Assembly (NCBI GenBank): GCA_003486025.1
Contig: DNHA01000238.1
Coordinates: forward strand, 1-14,508
Length of the DNA: 14,508 nucleotides
Reading direction: 5' to 3'
Source of the DNA: Micrococcaceae bacterium
GTDB lineage: Bacteria; Actinomycetota; Actinomycetes; Actinomycetales; Micrococcaceae
The first letter of the stretch is position 1. Every line of letters starts with the position of its first letter. The notes beneath the pieces were generated by a model. That model ran no database searches. It was not told where the DNA came from and saw only the letters and a program-made list of their open reading frames with translations. Shown piece after piece: positions 7,905-14,508 of the stretch. The position numbers were made by a program, and so were the translations under genes.

Positions 7905-9245
7905 ATGGATCGTCAGCAAGAATTCGTGCTGCGCACCATTGAAGAACGAGACGTTCGATTTGTGCGTATGTGGTTTACCGACGTGGTCGGTTCCTTGAAG
8001 TCTGTTGCACTGGCTCCTGCAGAAGTAGAAGACGCCTTTGAAGAGGGACTAGGCTTTGACGGCTCTTCGATTGACGGGCTGTCGCGCATTTCCGAGTCGG
8101 ACATGCTGTTGCAGCCGGATCCTGCGACCTTCCAGATCTTGCCGTGGCGCGGTGAAGTAGAACCCACCAGTCGCATGTTCTGTGACATCCTCACCCCCGA
8201 AGGCCAGCCATCAAACGCAGACCCACGTCAGGTGCTCAAGCGCCAGCTGACCGAAGCCGCTGATATGGGATTCACCTGCTATACGCATCCAGAAATCGAG
8301 TTCTACCTGCTGGAAAGCAGCAAGCTCGACGTGCAAGGCCGCCCGCAGCCCATAGATAACGGCGGCTATTTCGACCATGTGCCCGACGGAGTTGGGCAAG
8401 ATTTCCGTCGCGCGTCGGTCACGACCCTGGAAGCGCTGGGAATCTCGGTGGAGTTCTCCCATCACGAGACTGGTCCTGGTCAAAATGAAATTGATTTGCG
8501 CTACGCGGACGCGTTGCAGACCGCCGACAACATTATGACTTTCCGTACGGTGATCAAAGAAATGGCGATGCAGAAGGGCATCCATGCAACCTTCATGCCA
8601 AAACCGTTTTCGGATCAGCCAGGCAGCGGCATGCACACTCATTTCTCACTCTTCGAAGGCGATTCAAATGCGTTCTTTGAAGCCGGCCGCGAGTACCAAT
8701 TATCTGATGTCGCCCGGTCGTTTATCGCGGGTATTCTGCACCATGCGCCGGAAATGACGGCAATCACGAACCAGTTCGTGAATTCCTACAAACGACTCTG
8801 GGGCGGCGGCGAAGCGCCAAGCTACCGTTCATGGGGTCATAACAACCGTTCAGCCTTGGTACGCGTTCCCCTGTATAAGCCGGGCAAAGGGCAAAGCGCA
8901 CGAGTGGAATACCGCGGTATCGATTCGGCAGCAAACCCCTACCTCGCGTATGCAACGCTGCTTGGCGCCGGGTTGAAGGGGATCCGCGAGAACTACGAGC
9001 TCGAAGAACCAACCGAAGATGACGTGTGGGCGTTGTCCACCGCCGAACGGCGCGCTTCGGGCCACGTTCCGCTGCCGGGCACGTTGCATGACGCGCTGAA
9101 GGCAATGGAAGAATCCGAATTCATGGCCGAGGTACTTGGCGAACAGGTATTCAACTCATTCTTAGCTAATAAGCGAGCCGAGTGGGAAGAGTATCGCCAG
9201 GTAATCACACCATTCGAGCTCAATAAGTATTTGGGAATCCTCTAA
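7905..9245 (+). CDS. glnA2: Glutamine synthetase-like enzyme GlnA2 (GSI-alpha type)
   Basis: Type I glutamine synthetase family, 446 residues, matching actinobacterial GlnA2. Metal and substrate residues are intact: E130 and E132 (PEIEF), E188 and E195 (ETGPGQNEID), H244 and H246 (GMHTH), and E335 with R337 (VEYRG). FDGSSIDG at 51-58 is followed by R61, the arginine that gives glutamine feedback inhibition in Bacillus-type GSI-alpha. At the place of the GlnE-modified tyrosine the sequence is DDVWALS with W375, so GlnE cannot adenylylate it there. It either makes glutamine or, as reported for Streptomyces GlnA2, gamma-glutamylates polyamines; the sequence alone does not decide. The ATG follows AAGGCGGTG at 7892-7900. 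glnE starts 51 bases after its stop, so an operon is likely. Confidence 0.93.
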   Translation: MDRQQEFVLRTIEERDVRFVRMWFTDVVGSLKSVALAPAEVEDAFEEGLGFDGSSIDGLSRISESDMLLQPDPATFQILPWRGEVEPTSRMFCDILTPEGQPSNADPRQVLKRQLTEAADMGFTCYTHPEIEFYLLESSKLDVQGRPQPIDNGGYFDHVPDGVGQDFRRASVTTLEALGISVEFSHHETGPGQNEIDLRYADALQTADNIMTFRTVIKEMAMQKGIHATFMPKPFSDQPGSGMHTHFSLFEGDSNAFFEAGREYQLSDVARSFIAGILHHAPEMTAITNQFVNSYKRLWGGGEAPSYRSWGHNNRSALVRVPLYKPGKGQSARVEYRGIDSAANPYLAYATLLGAGLKGIRENYELEEPTEDDVWALSTAERRASGHVPLPGTLHDALKAMEESEFMAEVLGEQVFNSFLANKRAEWEEYRQVITPFELNKYLGIL

Positions 9246-9295
9246 GACGCACGCCAAGCACACCTTGTGGCGGCAGCAGGAGACACACGAAAAAC

Positions 9296-12200
9296 ATGGC
9301 AGAAGTATCCTCACGTGCACTGATCAACGCTGGCTTCAGCGATACTGAACGGGCAAAGAAGTTCCTTGAATCAGAGGAACTAGCGCAAATTGACCCGGTG
9401 CTAATCGTGAGGATGATGGCGCATGCCCCGGATCCTGACCAAGCGCTGTTACTGGCCCTGCGTCTAGTGGACCGCCATCCGGAAGCCGCAGATATTTTCC
9501 GCGAGCCTGAGACTTGCCTCGCACTGGTCCGCTTGCTTGGCGGGTCTTCGGCTCTGGGAGAGTTTCTCATCCGATGTCCTGAAGCACTGGACATTGTGCG
9601 GGAGGCTCCGAGCAAAACCTTTAAACCGGTCAGCTTGGAAACTATGCGTAGCGCGATGCTGGAGTCTGTCGGCGCTATCCGAACGTCGAATAATCATTGG
9701 ATTTCCTCCAGCATCGGTGCTGATGCACGGCAAAAACTCCGTGCAAGTTACCGTAAAGCCCTGCTGTCCTTGGCATACCGGGATCTTGGGGCCGGCGACC
9801 CGCAAGAGATTCTTCCGCTGGTTGCCGCCGAACTGGCAGACATGGCCGGCGCAGTGCTTGAAGGCGCATTGGCGATCGCACGCGCCGAAGCCTCCGAGCA
9901 GTACGCTCCGGAAGACGTTGACTGCGTCAAGCTTACTGTTATTGGCATGGGTAAATGCGGTGCTCGGGAACTGAACTATATTTCAGATGTTGATGTCATC
10001 TACGTCCACGGAAGCACACCTAACGTAGACGAGGATTTGGCGGCGGCCATCGCTACGGTGCTTTGCGGCAACACGGCCAGGGCCATCATGACCCCGGGGC
10101 CGGAACCGATGCTTTGGGAAGTCGACGCAAATTTGCGTCCCGAGGGTAAAGACGGTGCCCTGACGCGGACCTTGTCGTCCCATGAGGCGTATTACAAACG
10201 CTGGGCACATTCTTGGGAATTCCAAGCCTTGCTCAAAGCACGTGCCATCGCCGGCGACCCCGAGCTGGGCCGCTCTTATGAGCGCATGGTCTCACCGATG
10301 GTGTGGTCAAGTTCGGAGCGCGAAGGTTTTGTGGAATCTGTGCAAGCGATGCGCCGCCGAGTGACAGACCATATCGACAAGGAAGAAGTTCCTTGGCAGA
10401 TTAAGCTCGGTCCCGGTGGGCTACGCGATGTGGAATTCACTGTGCAGTTACTGCAGCTGGTCCACGGACGGGTTGAACCGTCCATTCAGGTGCCAACGAC
10501 CACGCTAGCGATTCTGGCCATGAGCGAAACCGGCTATATCAGCCGTGAAGACGCCAAAAACTTTGACGAGTCCTACCGGTATTTGCGTCTGCTGGAGCAC
10601 CGCATCCAGTTGAGCCAGCTACGGCGCACCCACTTGATGCCACGCGTCGAGGGTGCCCAGCGAGTCCTCGCCCGTGCCGTGCGCGGGGCGGGCGATTTGC
10701 AAGCCACCAGTCCCGAGCGGTTACTGCGACGCTGGAATGAGACCAAACGTCTGGTCCGTTCGCTTCATGAGCGTATTTTTTACCGGCCGCTGCTGGTCAC
10801 CAGCTCGAACCTATCAGCAGACCATGTTCGGTTGACTCCGGAATCGGCACAAGCACGATTGCGCGCCTTGGGTTATTTGGATCCGAAGGCCGCAATGCGC
10901 CATATCGAAGCGCTGACCGGGGGAGTGTCGCGGCGTTCTTCACTGCAACGGCAGTTGTTGCCGGTGTTGTTAGATTGGTTCGCCCGCGGTGTCGACCCTG
11001 ACGCCGGGCTGCTGGGATTTCGCCGATTGAGTGAGGCTCTGGGCAAGTCCCCGTGGTTCTTGGGCATGCTACGTGACACGAATGCGGCCGCTGAGCGGCT
11101 GAGCCATCTGCTGTCCAACACTCGCTTCCTAACCGACTTGTTGGCAAATGAGCCCGCTGCGGCCGCTTGGCTGGGTTCTAATGCAGCCTTGATACCCCAG
11201 ACCTATCAGAGCCTGCAACAGCAGAACGCCTCCATCATTCATCGGACCAGGCAGCCAGAAGCGGCAATCCGACAAATTCGACTGGTACGCCGGCGCGAAT
11301 TCCTCCGGGTAGCGCTTGCCGACGGTGCTGGACTGTTGAATGTCTCGCAAGTTGGAGAGGCACTTTCAAATATCGACGGAAATATGATCGATGGTGTGCT
11401 GAAGGTATTGCTCCATGCCGACCAGCAGAAGCAGGGTGCGCATGCGGTCATTACGGTGATTGCCATGGGCCGCCAAGGCGGAGCAGAAATCGGTTATGGT
11501 TCGGATGCTGATGTGCTCTTTGTCCAGCGCCCCATGCCCGGCGCCAATGCGCAAGAATCGCAGGAGCAGGCACTACGAGTGGTCACGGAGCTGATTTCTT
11601 GGTGCGTGAAACCGCTGAAGCCCGCGATCCCCGCCGAAGTTAAACTCAAAGTTGATTCGGATCTCCGTCCCGAAGGCCGAGCCGGGATGCTTGTTCGTTC
11701 CCTTGACGGATACGCAAAGTACTACGAGCGGTGGGTGGAAGTTTGGGAACGGCAGGCGTTGCAGCGTGCCCGTCCTTTTGCCGGTGACACACAGCTTGCC
11801 GAAGACTTCATGAAACTTATTGAGCCAGTTCGCTACGGTAAGGGGCTTGACGAGTCTGAGATGAAAGATATCCGTAAGATCAAGGCACGCGTGGAGTCGG
11901 AAAGGCTGCCACGCGGAGCGGATCCTAACCGGCATCTTAAACTTGGCCGGGGATCGCTATCTGACATTGAGTGGTTGGTGCAGTTCTACCAGCTCCAGTT
12001 CGCCTGGCAACATGCCTCTTTACGCACCCCGGCAACGCGCAAAGCACTAGATGCCATGGCTGGGCTCGAACTAATCAGCGAAGAAGACGCCGAACTTTTG
12101 GACTACACCTGGTCAATGGCTACCCGTATACGCAGTGCCGAGATTATCACTTCGGGACGTTCCAGCGATGTGCTTCCGCGGTCCGCCCGCGATATGGAAG

Positions 12201-12322
12201 CAGTGGCGCGTTGGTGTGGTTACGAAGCAAATCAGGGATCCGCTCTGGAAGAAGATTATCTGCGAGCTACGAGACATTCTCGGGCAATTTTTGAACAACT
12301 TTTCTACGGTTTCGAAGACTAG
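9296..12322 (+). CDS. glnE: Glutamine synthetase adenylyltransferase/adenylyl-removing enzyme
   Basis: Bifunctional enzyme that adds AMP to a tyrosine of GlnA to switch it off and removes it again. The product is 1008 residues, the usual size. Both nucleotidyltransferase halves are complete. The N-terminal adenylyl-removing domain has GMGKCGARELNYISDVDVIY, with metal-binding D231 and D233. The C-terminal adenylyl-transfer domain has GRQGGAEIGYGSDADVLF, with D737 and D739. Each is followed by a GlnD-like helical domain containing LGPGGLRDVEFTVQLLQL or LGRGSLSDIEWLVQFYQL. The AGGAG at 9278-9282 is 13 bases from the ATG, which is long, but no better in-frame start exists. It sits between glnA2, which lacks the target tyrosine, and the DUF1990 gene, whose start is only eight bases past its stop. 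Its real substrate is the glnA at the window's right end. Confidence 0.97.
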   Translation: MAEVSSRALINAGFSDTERAKKFLESEELAQIDPVLIVRMMAHAPDPDQALLLALRLVDRHPEAADIFREPETCLALVRLLGGSSALGEFLIRCPEALDIVREAPSKTFKPVSLETMRSAMLESVGAIRTSNNHWISSSIGADARQKLRASYRKALLSLAYRDLGAGDPQEILPLVAAELADMAGAVLEGALAIARAEASEQYAPEDVDCVKLTVIGMGKCGARELNYISDVDVIYVHGSTPNVDEDLAAAIATVLCGNTARAIMTPGPEPMLWEVDANLRPEGKDGALTRTLSSHEAYYKRWAHSWEFQALLKARAIAGDPELGRSYERMVSPMVWSSSEREGFVESVQAMRRRVTDHIDKEEVPWQIKLGPGGLRDVEFTVQLLQLVHGRVEPSIQVPTTTLAILAMSETGYISREDAKNFDESYRYLRLLEHRIQLSQLRRTHLMPRVEGAQRVLARAVRGAGDLQATSPERLLRRWNETKRLVRSLHERIFYRPLLVTSSNLSADHVRLTPESAQARLRALGYLDPKAAMRHIEALTGGVSRRSSLQRQLLPVLLDWFARGVDPDAGLLGFRRLSEALGKSPWFLGMLRDTNAAAERLSHLLSNTRFLTDLLANEPAAAAWLGSNAALIPQTYQSLQQQNASIIHRTRQPEAAIRQIRLVRRREFLRVALADGAGLLNVSQVGEALSNIDGNMIDGVLKVLLHADQQKQGAHAVITVIAMGRQGGAEIGYGSDADVLFVQRPMPGANAQESQEQALRVVTELISWCVKPLKPAIPAEVKLKVDSDLRPEGRAGMLVRSLDGYAKYYERWVEVWERQALQRARPFAGDTQLAEDFMKLIEPVRYGKGLDESEMKDIRKIKARVESERLPRGADPNRHLKLGRGSLSDIEWLVQFYQLQFAWQHASLRTPATRKALDAMAGLELISEEDAELLDYTWSMATRIRSAEIITSGRSSDVLPRSARDMEAVARWCGYEANQGSALEEDYLRATRHSRAIFEQLFYGFED

Positions 12323-12330
12323 GACAGTCC

Positions 12331-12837
12331 TTGGAAAACCAGAACGAAACGACGCTGACCGAACCGTCCAACAGCAGCTGGTCGCCAAGCCCAGAAGGGT
12401 ATGCACTCTGGAGCAAGAGCAGCTACATCGGACAAGGTGCTGAGCAGTGGCGGTGGGCCTGTGCTCAGTTGCTCAGCTGGGGAATTAAAACGCGCAGTGG
12501 TTTTCGGGTGGCGCCCGCCGTGCCGGTGGTAACCGGCCAAGAACCGACGCTCAGCGTGCACGTTTTAGGACTGACGGTATTTGAACCGGTACGGGTGGTA
12601 GCGGTAGTGAACACCGAATACCGTGTAGGTTTCGCGTATCAGGCACTTCCCGGGCATCCGGTCTGCGGGGAAGAAGCATTTATCCTCGAACGCCGTGATG
12701 AAAATATTTTCCTCACCATCAGGTCATTGACCAAACCCTCAGCTGCTATGCGATGGCGAGTGCTGTATCCGTTGCTACGTCTAGCGCAAGTCGTGGCTCG
12801 GTGGCGGTACTTTCACGCTCTAAAGCACAAAAGCTAA
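12331..12837 (+). CDS. DUF1990 (UPF0548) family protein
   Basis: A 168-residue protein of unknown biochemical function. After a 20-residue polar N-terminus, it shows the pattern I associate with DUF1990: Y24 followed by IGQGAEQWRWA, then LLSWGIKTRSGFRV, then LTVFEPVRVVAVVN at 81-94, and GFAYQALPGHPVCGEEAF at 100-117. The C-terminus is basic and partly hydrophobic (about 138-165) but not a clear membrane helix. The start is TTG at 12331, supported by AGGA at 12321-12324 six bases upstream, which overlaps the glnE stop codon. This spacing suggests co-translation with glnE. A terminator-like hairpin follows at 12846, so it is the last gene of the glnA2-glnE unit. The family assignment is by motif memory and not by search. 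Confidence 0.8.
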   Translation: MENQNETTLTEPSNSSWSPSPEGYALWSKSSYIGQGAEQWRWACAQLLSWGIKTRSGFRVAPAVPVVTGQEPTLSVHVLGLTVFEPVRVVAVVNTEYRVGFAYQALPGHPVCGEEAFILERRDENIFLTIRSLTKPSAAMRWRVLYPLLRLAQVVARWRYFHALKHKS

Positions 12838-12845
12838 TGAACAAC

Positions 12846-12878
12846 TCATCGACGGAACCCCCGTTTCTCGATGATTTT
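12846..12878 (+). terminator. Intrinsic terminator of the glnA2-glnE-DUF1990 unit
   Basis: TCATCGA (12846-12852) pairs with TCGATGA (12868-12874), and CGG (12853-12855) can pair with CCG (12861-12863) inside. TTTT (12875-12878) follows directly. It begins eight bases after the DUF1990 stop. It overlaps the out-of-frame-looking extension upstream of guaD, which argues against that extension being translated. Confidence 0.6.
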
Positions 12879-12881
12879 GCC

Positions 12882-12887
12882 TAGACT
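12882..12887 (+). promoter_or_regulatory. Putative -10 box for guaD
   Basis: TAGACT, identical to the dnaE box, lies directly after the terminator. Transcription would start near 12894, leaving a leader of about 64 bases before the guaD ATG. The leader contains the palindrome GCAGCTGC and an ATTTTT run near 12922. No -35 element is clear. Confidence 0.45.
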
Positions 12888-12957
12888 GGCGTCAGGCATC
12901 AGGGGCAGCTGCTTGCCGAGCATTTTTCCTACAACAGAGTGTGGAACGGTAGAAGAT

Positions 12958-13425
12958 ATGGATGAGCGATTCATGCGCGAAGCCGTGGCGATGTCACGAC
13001 GCGGTATGCAAGCAAATCAAGGCGGACCATTCGGTGCAGTGATTGTGCGGGCCGGCGAAATCATCGCCACGGGCACCAACCAGGTTACCGGAACCAATGA
13101 TCCTACTGCCCACGCCGAAGTTGTCGCGATACGTAACGCCGGCGCAAAACTGGCTACATTTGATCTTTCAGATTGTGAACTCTACACAAGTTGCGAGCCT
13201 TGCCCGATGTGCCTGGGCGCAATTTATTGGTCTCGTTTTAGGCATGTCTACTACGCCAATACCCGGGTTGATGCTGCGCGCATCGGTTTTGATGACGAGT
13301 TGATTTATACAGAGCTCGACAAGCCAATGACGGAGCGGATTATCCCTTTTACGCATGTACCCCTCGAAGCGGCCGTGGCGGTCTTCGCCGAGTGGACCAA
13401 TAAAGAAGAAAAAACCCGCTACTAA
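12958..13425 (+). CDS. guaD: Guanine deaminase (cytidine deaminase-fold type)
   Basis: Converts guanine to xanthine and releases ammonia. The product is 155 residues, one fewer than the Bacillus subtilis enzyme it closely resembles. Zinc ligands are H52 (in DPTAHAEVVAIR), C82 and C85 (in SCEPCPMCLGAIYWSR), with E54 as the proton shuttle. The C-terminal part GFDDELIYTELDKP and RIIPF is characteristic of GuaD and separates it from the tRNA deaminase TadA. The frame is open back to an ATG at 12871, but that extension holds the upstream terminator and the -10 box and has no family similarity, so 12958 is preferred. No strong ribosome binding site precedes it. Its stop codon overlaps the stop of the converging minus-strand gene. 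The ammonia it yields could feed the nearby glutamine synthetases; that link is inference. Confidence 0.88.
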   Translation: MDERFMREAVAMSRRGMQANQGGPFGAVIVRAGEIIATGTNQVTGTNDPTAHAEVVAIRNAGAKLATFDLSDCELYTSCEPCPMCLGAIYWSRFRHVYYANTRVDAARIGFDDELIYTELDKPMTERIIPFTHVPLEAAVAVFAEWTNKEEKTRY

Positions 13426-13789
13426 CCGCCCAGATACGGGGTAAGCCTTGACTCGATATCTGGCCATGGCACGATGATTCGCTCTGTGGGCGCTAATGTT
13501 TTGGTCAGTAAGGCGTCGGCGACCATGATGCCATGAGCTGAGACTTCAAGTATGGCCAATGGAACCTGCTCACCATGGACTGATGGATGGAGAGCCCATT
13601 GGTTGGCAAGTTCGCCGATACCACGCTCTAAAAGAAGCTCTTCGCCGTCCATATAGGCGCATGCGGCGATTACCGGATGCCAAGGACTGAACGCGGGCAC
13701 ACCTTGTCGTAAGACTCGTCCAGAGGCTCCAGATAGCCCACGATTTCGTTGTCGTCGCGCTTGACCGCTAGCCATGTACCGATGTCCAT
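13422..13789 (-). pseudogene. Small unrecognised gene with an apparent -1 frameshift
   Basis: I do not recognise the family. An ATG at 13789, six bases after a TAGCGT box, opens a frame starting MDIGTWLAVKRDDNEIVGYL and reaching KVCPRSVLG before a TAA at 13670-13672. The other minus frame then reads HPVIAACAYMDGEELLLERG, then ILEVSAHGIMVADALLTKTL, to a TAG at 13422. Joining them by one restored base near 13680 gives a clean reading of 122 residues (368 bases plus one equals 123 codons). Upstream of the join, the second frame is an Arg- and Ser-rich shadow, so an ATG at 13832 in that frame is unlikely to be the true start. No slippery heptamer is seen. Possible causes are a real mutation, a sequencing error or an unrecognised recoding event. 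The 3' end overlaps guaD by three bases. Confidence 0.7.
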
Positions 13790-13795
13790 GACTCC

Positions 13796-13801
13796 ACGCT
13801 A
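13796..13801 (-). promoter_or_regulatory. -10 box of the frameshifted gene, leaderless spacing
   Basis: Read on the minus strand this is TAGCGT, followed by GGAGTC (six bases) and ATG at 13789. The spacing matches dnaE, hisD, map and panB. GGAG is also only two bases from the ATG, too close for a normal ribosome binding site. The box supports 13789 as the start. Confidence 0.5.
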
Positions 13802-13857
13802 TGCCAGAAACGCGCGACGAACTACGTCTCATCGCTTAGCTGACGCTTTAAGGCTCG

Positions 13858-13886
13858 AAGGCCTATCCCATGATGGGATAGGCCTT
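13858..13886. terminator. 14-bp perfect hairpin downstream of glnA
   Basis: AAGGCCTATCCCAT (13858-13871) is the exact reverse complement of ATGGGATAGGCCTT (13873-13886), with a single central base; in practice about three bases form the loop. It lies 33 bases beyond the glnA stop. On the minus strand no T run follows, while on the plus strand TTTG follows. Confidence 0.75.
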
Positions 13887-13889
13887 TGA

Positions 13890-13906
13890 GCTAGCGATTC
13901 GCTAGC
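13890..13906. terminator. Second palindrome directly after the glnA stop
   Basis: GCTAGCGA (13890-13897) and TCGCTAGC (13899-13906) form a perfect eight-base inverted repeat around one base. It lies 13 bases after the glnA stop and three bases from the larger hairpin, so glnA appears to end in two tandem stem-loops. A protein-binding palindrome is an alternative. Confidence 0.55.
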
Positions 13907-13918
13907 AGATACTAAGAA

Positions 13919-14508
13919 TTAGCAACCGTAGTAGAGCTCGAACTCGTATGGGTTCGGGCGCAGGCTCAGTGGCTTGATTTCGTTTTCACGCTTGTACTCG
14001 ATCCAGGTGCGGACCAGATCCTCGGTGAAGACTCCACCTTCGAGCAGGAACTCGTAATCGGCTTCCAGAGCCTTCAACGCGTCTTCTAAGCTCTCTGGAG
14101 CGCGCTGGATGTCCTTGGCTTCCTCGGCAGGAAGCTCGTAGAGATCTTTGTCGATTGGGTCCGAAGGCTCGATGCGGTTCTTGATGCCGTCCAAGCCAGC
14201 CATCAGCTGTGCTGCGAAGGCCAAGTATGGGTTCGAGGATGCATCAGGTGCACGGAACTCAATGCGCTTTGCCTTAGGGTTCGAACCGGTCACTGGGATA
14301 CGGATACCTGCGGAGCGGTTGCCCTGCGAGTAGACCATGTTCACTGGAGCTTCGTAGCCCTTGACCAGACGACGGTAGGAGTTCACCGTTGGGTTGGTGA
14401 ATGCCAGCACCGCCGAAGCGTGCTTCAGCAGGCCACCGATGTACCAGCGAGCGGTATCGGAGAGTCCTGCGTAGCCCTTTTCGTCGTAGAACAGTGGATC
14501 GCCATTGG
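13919..14508 (-). CDS. glnA: Glutamine synthetase type I, adenylylatable GlnA (5' end outside window)
   Basis: Main ammonia-assimilating enzyme: glutamate, ammonia and ATP give glutamine. Only the C-terminal 195 residues are present; the frame is open to the window edge, where it reads [20 protein letters not shown]. Visible GS-I motifs are [39 protein letters not shown] and the C-terminus FELYYGC. The sequence [10 protein letters not shown] holds the tyrosine (codon 14138-14140) that GlnE modifies with AMP, so this is the GSI-beta enzyme regulated by the glnE in the same window. An internal ATG at 14410 is not the true start because conserved sequence continues upstream. Two tandem hairpins follow the stop. 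The gene points towards guaD and away from glnE and is separately transcribed. Confidence 0.97.
   Translation of the reverse strand, partial: NGDPLFYDEKGYAGLSDTARWYIGGLLKHASAVLAFTNPTVNSYRRLVKGYEAPVNMVYSQGNRSAGIRIPVTGSNPKAKRIEFRAPDASSNPYLAFAAQLMAGLDGIKNRIEPSDPIDKDLYELPAEEAKDIQRAPESLEDALKALEADYEFLLEGGVFTEDLVRTWIEYKRENEIKPLSLRPNPYEFELYYGC

Noticed and set aside
8211..8642. 143-codon minus-strand frame inside glnA2, with similar frames inside glnE
   Set aside because: These lie opposite strongly conserved enzyme motifs and show no domain or ribosome binding site of their own.
9950..9970. GAR instead of a GG pair in the N-terminal active-site motif of GlnE
   Set aside because: The catalytic aspartates D231 and D233 are intact, and I believe this variant occurs in actinobacterial GlnE, so I do not call it a defect.
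12871..12957. In-frame upstream extension of guaD
   Set aside because: The segment contains the upstream terminator and a -10 box and adds residues absent from guanine deaminases, so ATG 12958 is preferred.
12894..12957. Possible purine riboswitch in the guaD leader
   Set aside because: The leader is about 64 bases and lacks the three-way junction and conserved core of that family.
13790..13832. ATG at 13832 as the start of the minus-strand small gene
   Set aside because: The reading from 13832 is Arg- and Ser-rich and has no promoter at suitable spacing, while 13789 has a leaderless -10 box and protein-like sequence in another frame.
14333..14410. ATG at 14410 as the glnA start
   Set aside because: Typical glutamine synthetase sequence continues upstream in frame to the window edge, so the gene is cut by the window.
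1..14508. Search for CRISPR arrays, tRNA genes, insertion sequences and prophage remnants
   Set aside because: No regularly spaced repeats, cloverleaf with CCA-proximal pattern, transposase motif or terminal inverted repeats were seen by eye.

Overview
The window reads as ordinary core chromosome of a high-GC Gram-positive bacterium (Actinobacteria), most likely Micrococcaceae (an Arthrobacter or Glutamicibacter relative). The reasons are a DnaE1-type polymerase with an intact PHP active site, a type 1c methionine aminopeptidase with an N-terminal extension, both a Bacillus-like GlnA2 and an adenylylatable GlnA next to glnE, and frequent GTG starts with TANNNT boxes at leaderless spacing. The family-level placement is inference from gene content. 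I see no mobile element, CRISPR array, tRNA or rRNA gene, phage gene or toxin-antitoxin pair.

Layout. 19-3582 (+) dnaE; 3653/3656-5008 (+) hisD with no other his genes beside it; 5094-5582 (+) nrdR; a strong hairpin; 5686-6561 (-) map; 6674-6868 (+) a 64-residue SPOR-like protein; a 15-bp hairpin; 6933-7769 (-) panB; 7905-9245 (+) glnA2; 9296-12322 (+) glnE; 12331-12837 (+) a DUF1990-family gene; a terminator-like hairpin; 12958-13425 (+) guaD, a guanine deaminase; 13422-13789 (-) a small unrecognised gene that appears frameshifted; two back-to-back palindromes; and 13919 to the window end (-), the C-terminal part of glnA. No gene-free stretch exceeds about 135 bases.

The right half is a nitrogen module. 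GlnA and GlnA2 make glutamine or a gamma-glutamyl product, and GlnE adds or removes AMP on GlnA. GuaD releases ammonia from guanine next to the glutamine synthetases. GlnA keeps the target tyrosine of GlnE (codon 14138-14140), while GlnA2 has Trp375 at that place and keeps Arg61, the feedback-type residue of GSI-alpha enzymes. The left half combines replication and dNTP control (dnaE, nrdR) with housekeeping metabolism (hisD, map, panB).

Two things go beyond routine annotation. First, five genes (dnaE, hisD, map, panB and the gene at 13789) carry a TANNNT box ending exactly six bases before the start codon, which predicts leaderless mRNAs and fixes several start codons. Second, the small gene at 13422-13789 reads well only if one base is restored near 13680: a promoter-linked, protein-like N-terminus in one frame stops at 13670, while the C-terminus continues in another frame. 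I found no convincing new multi-gene system.
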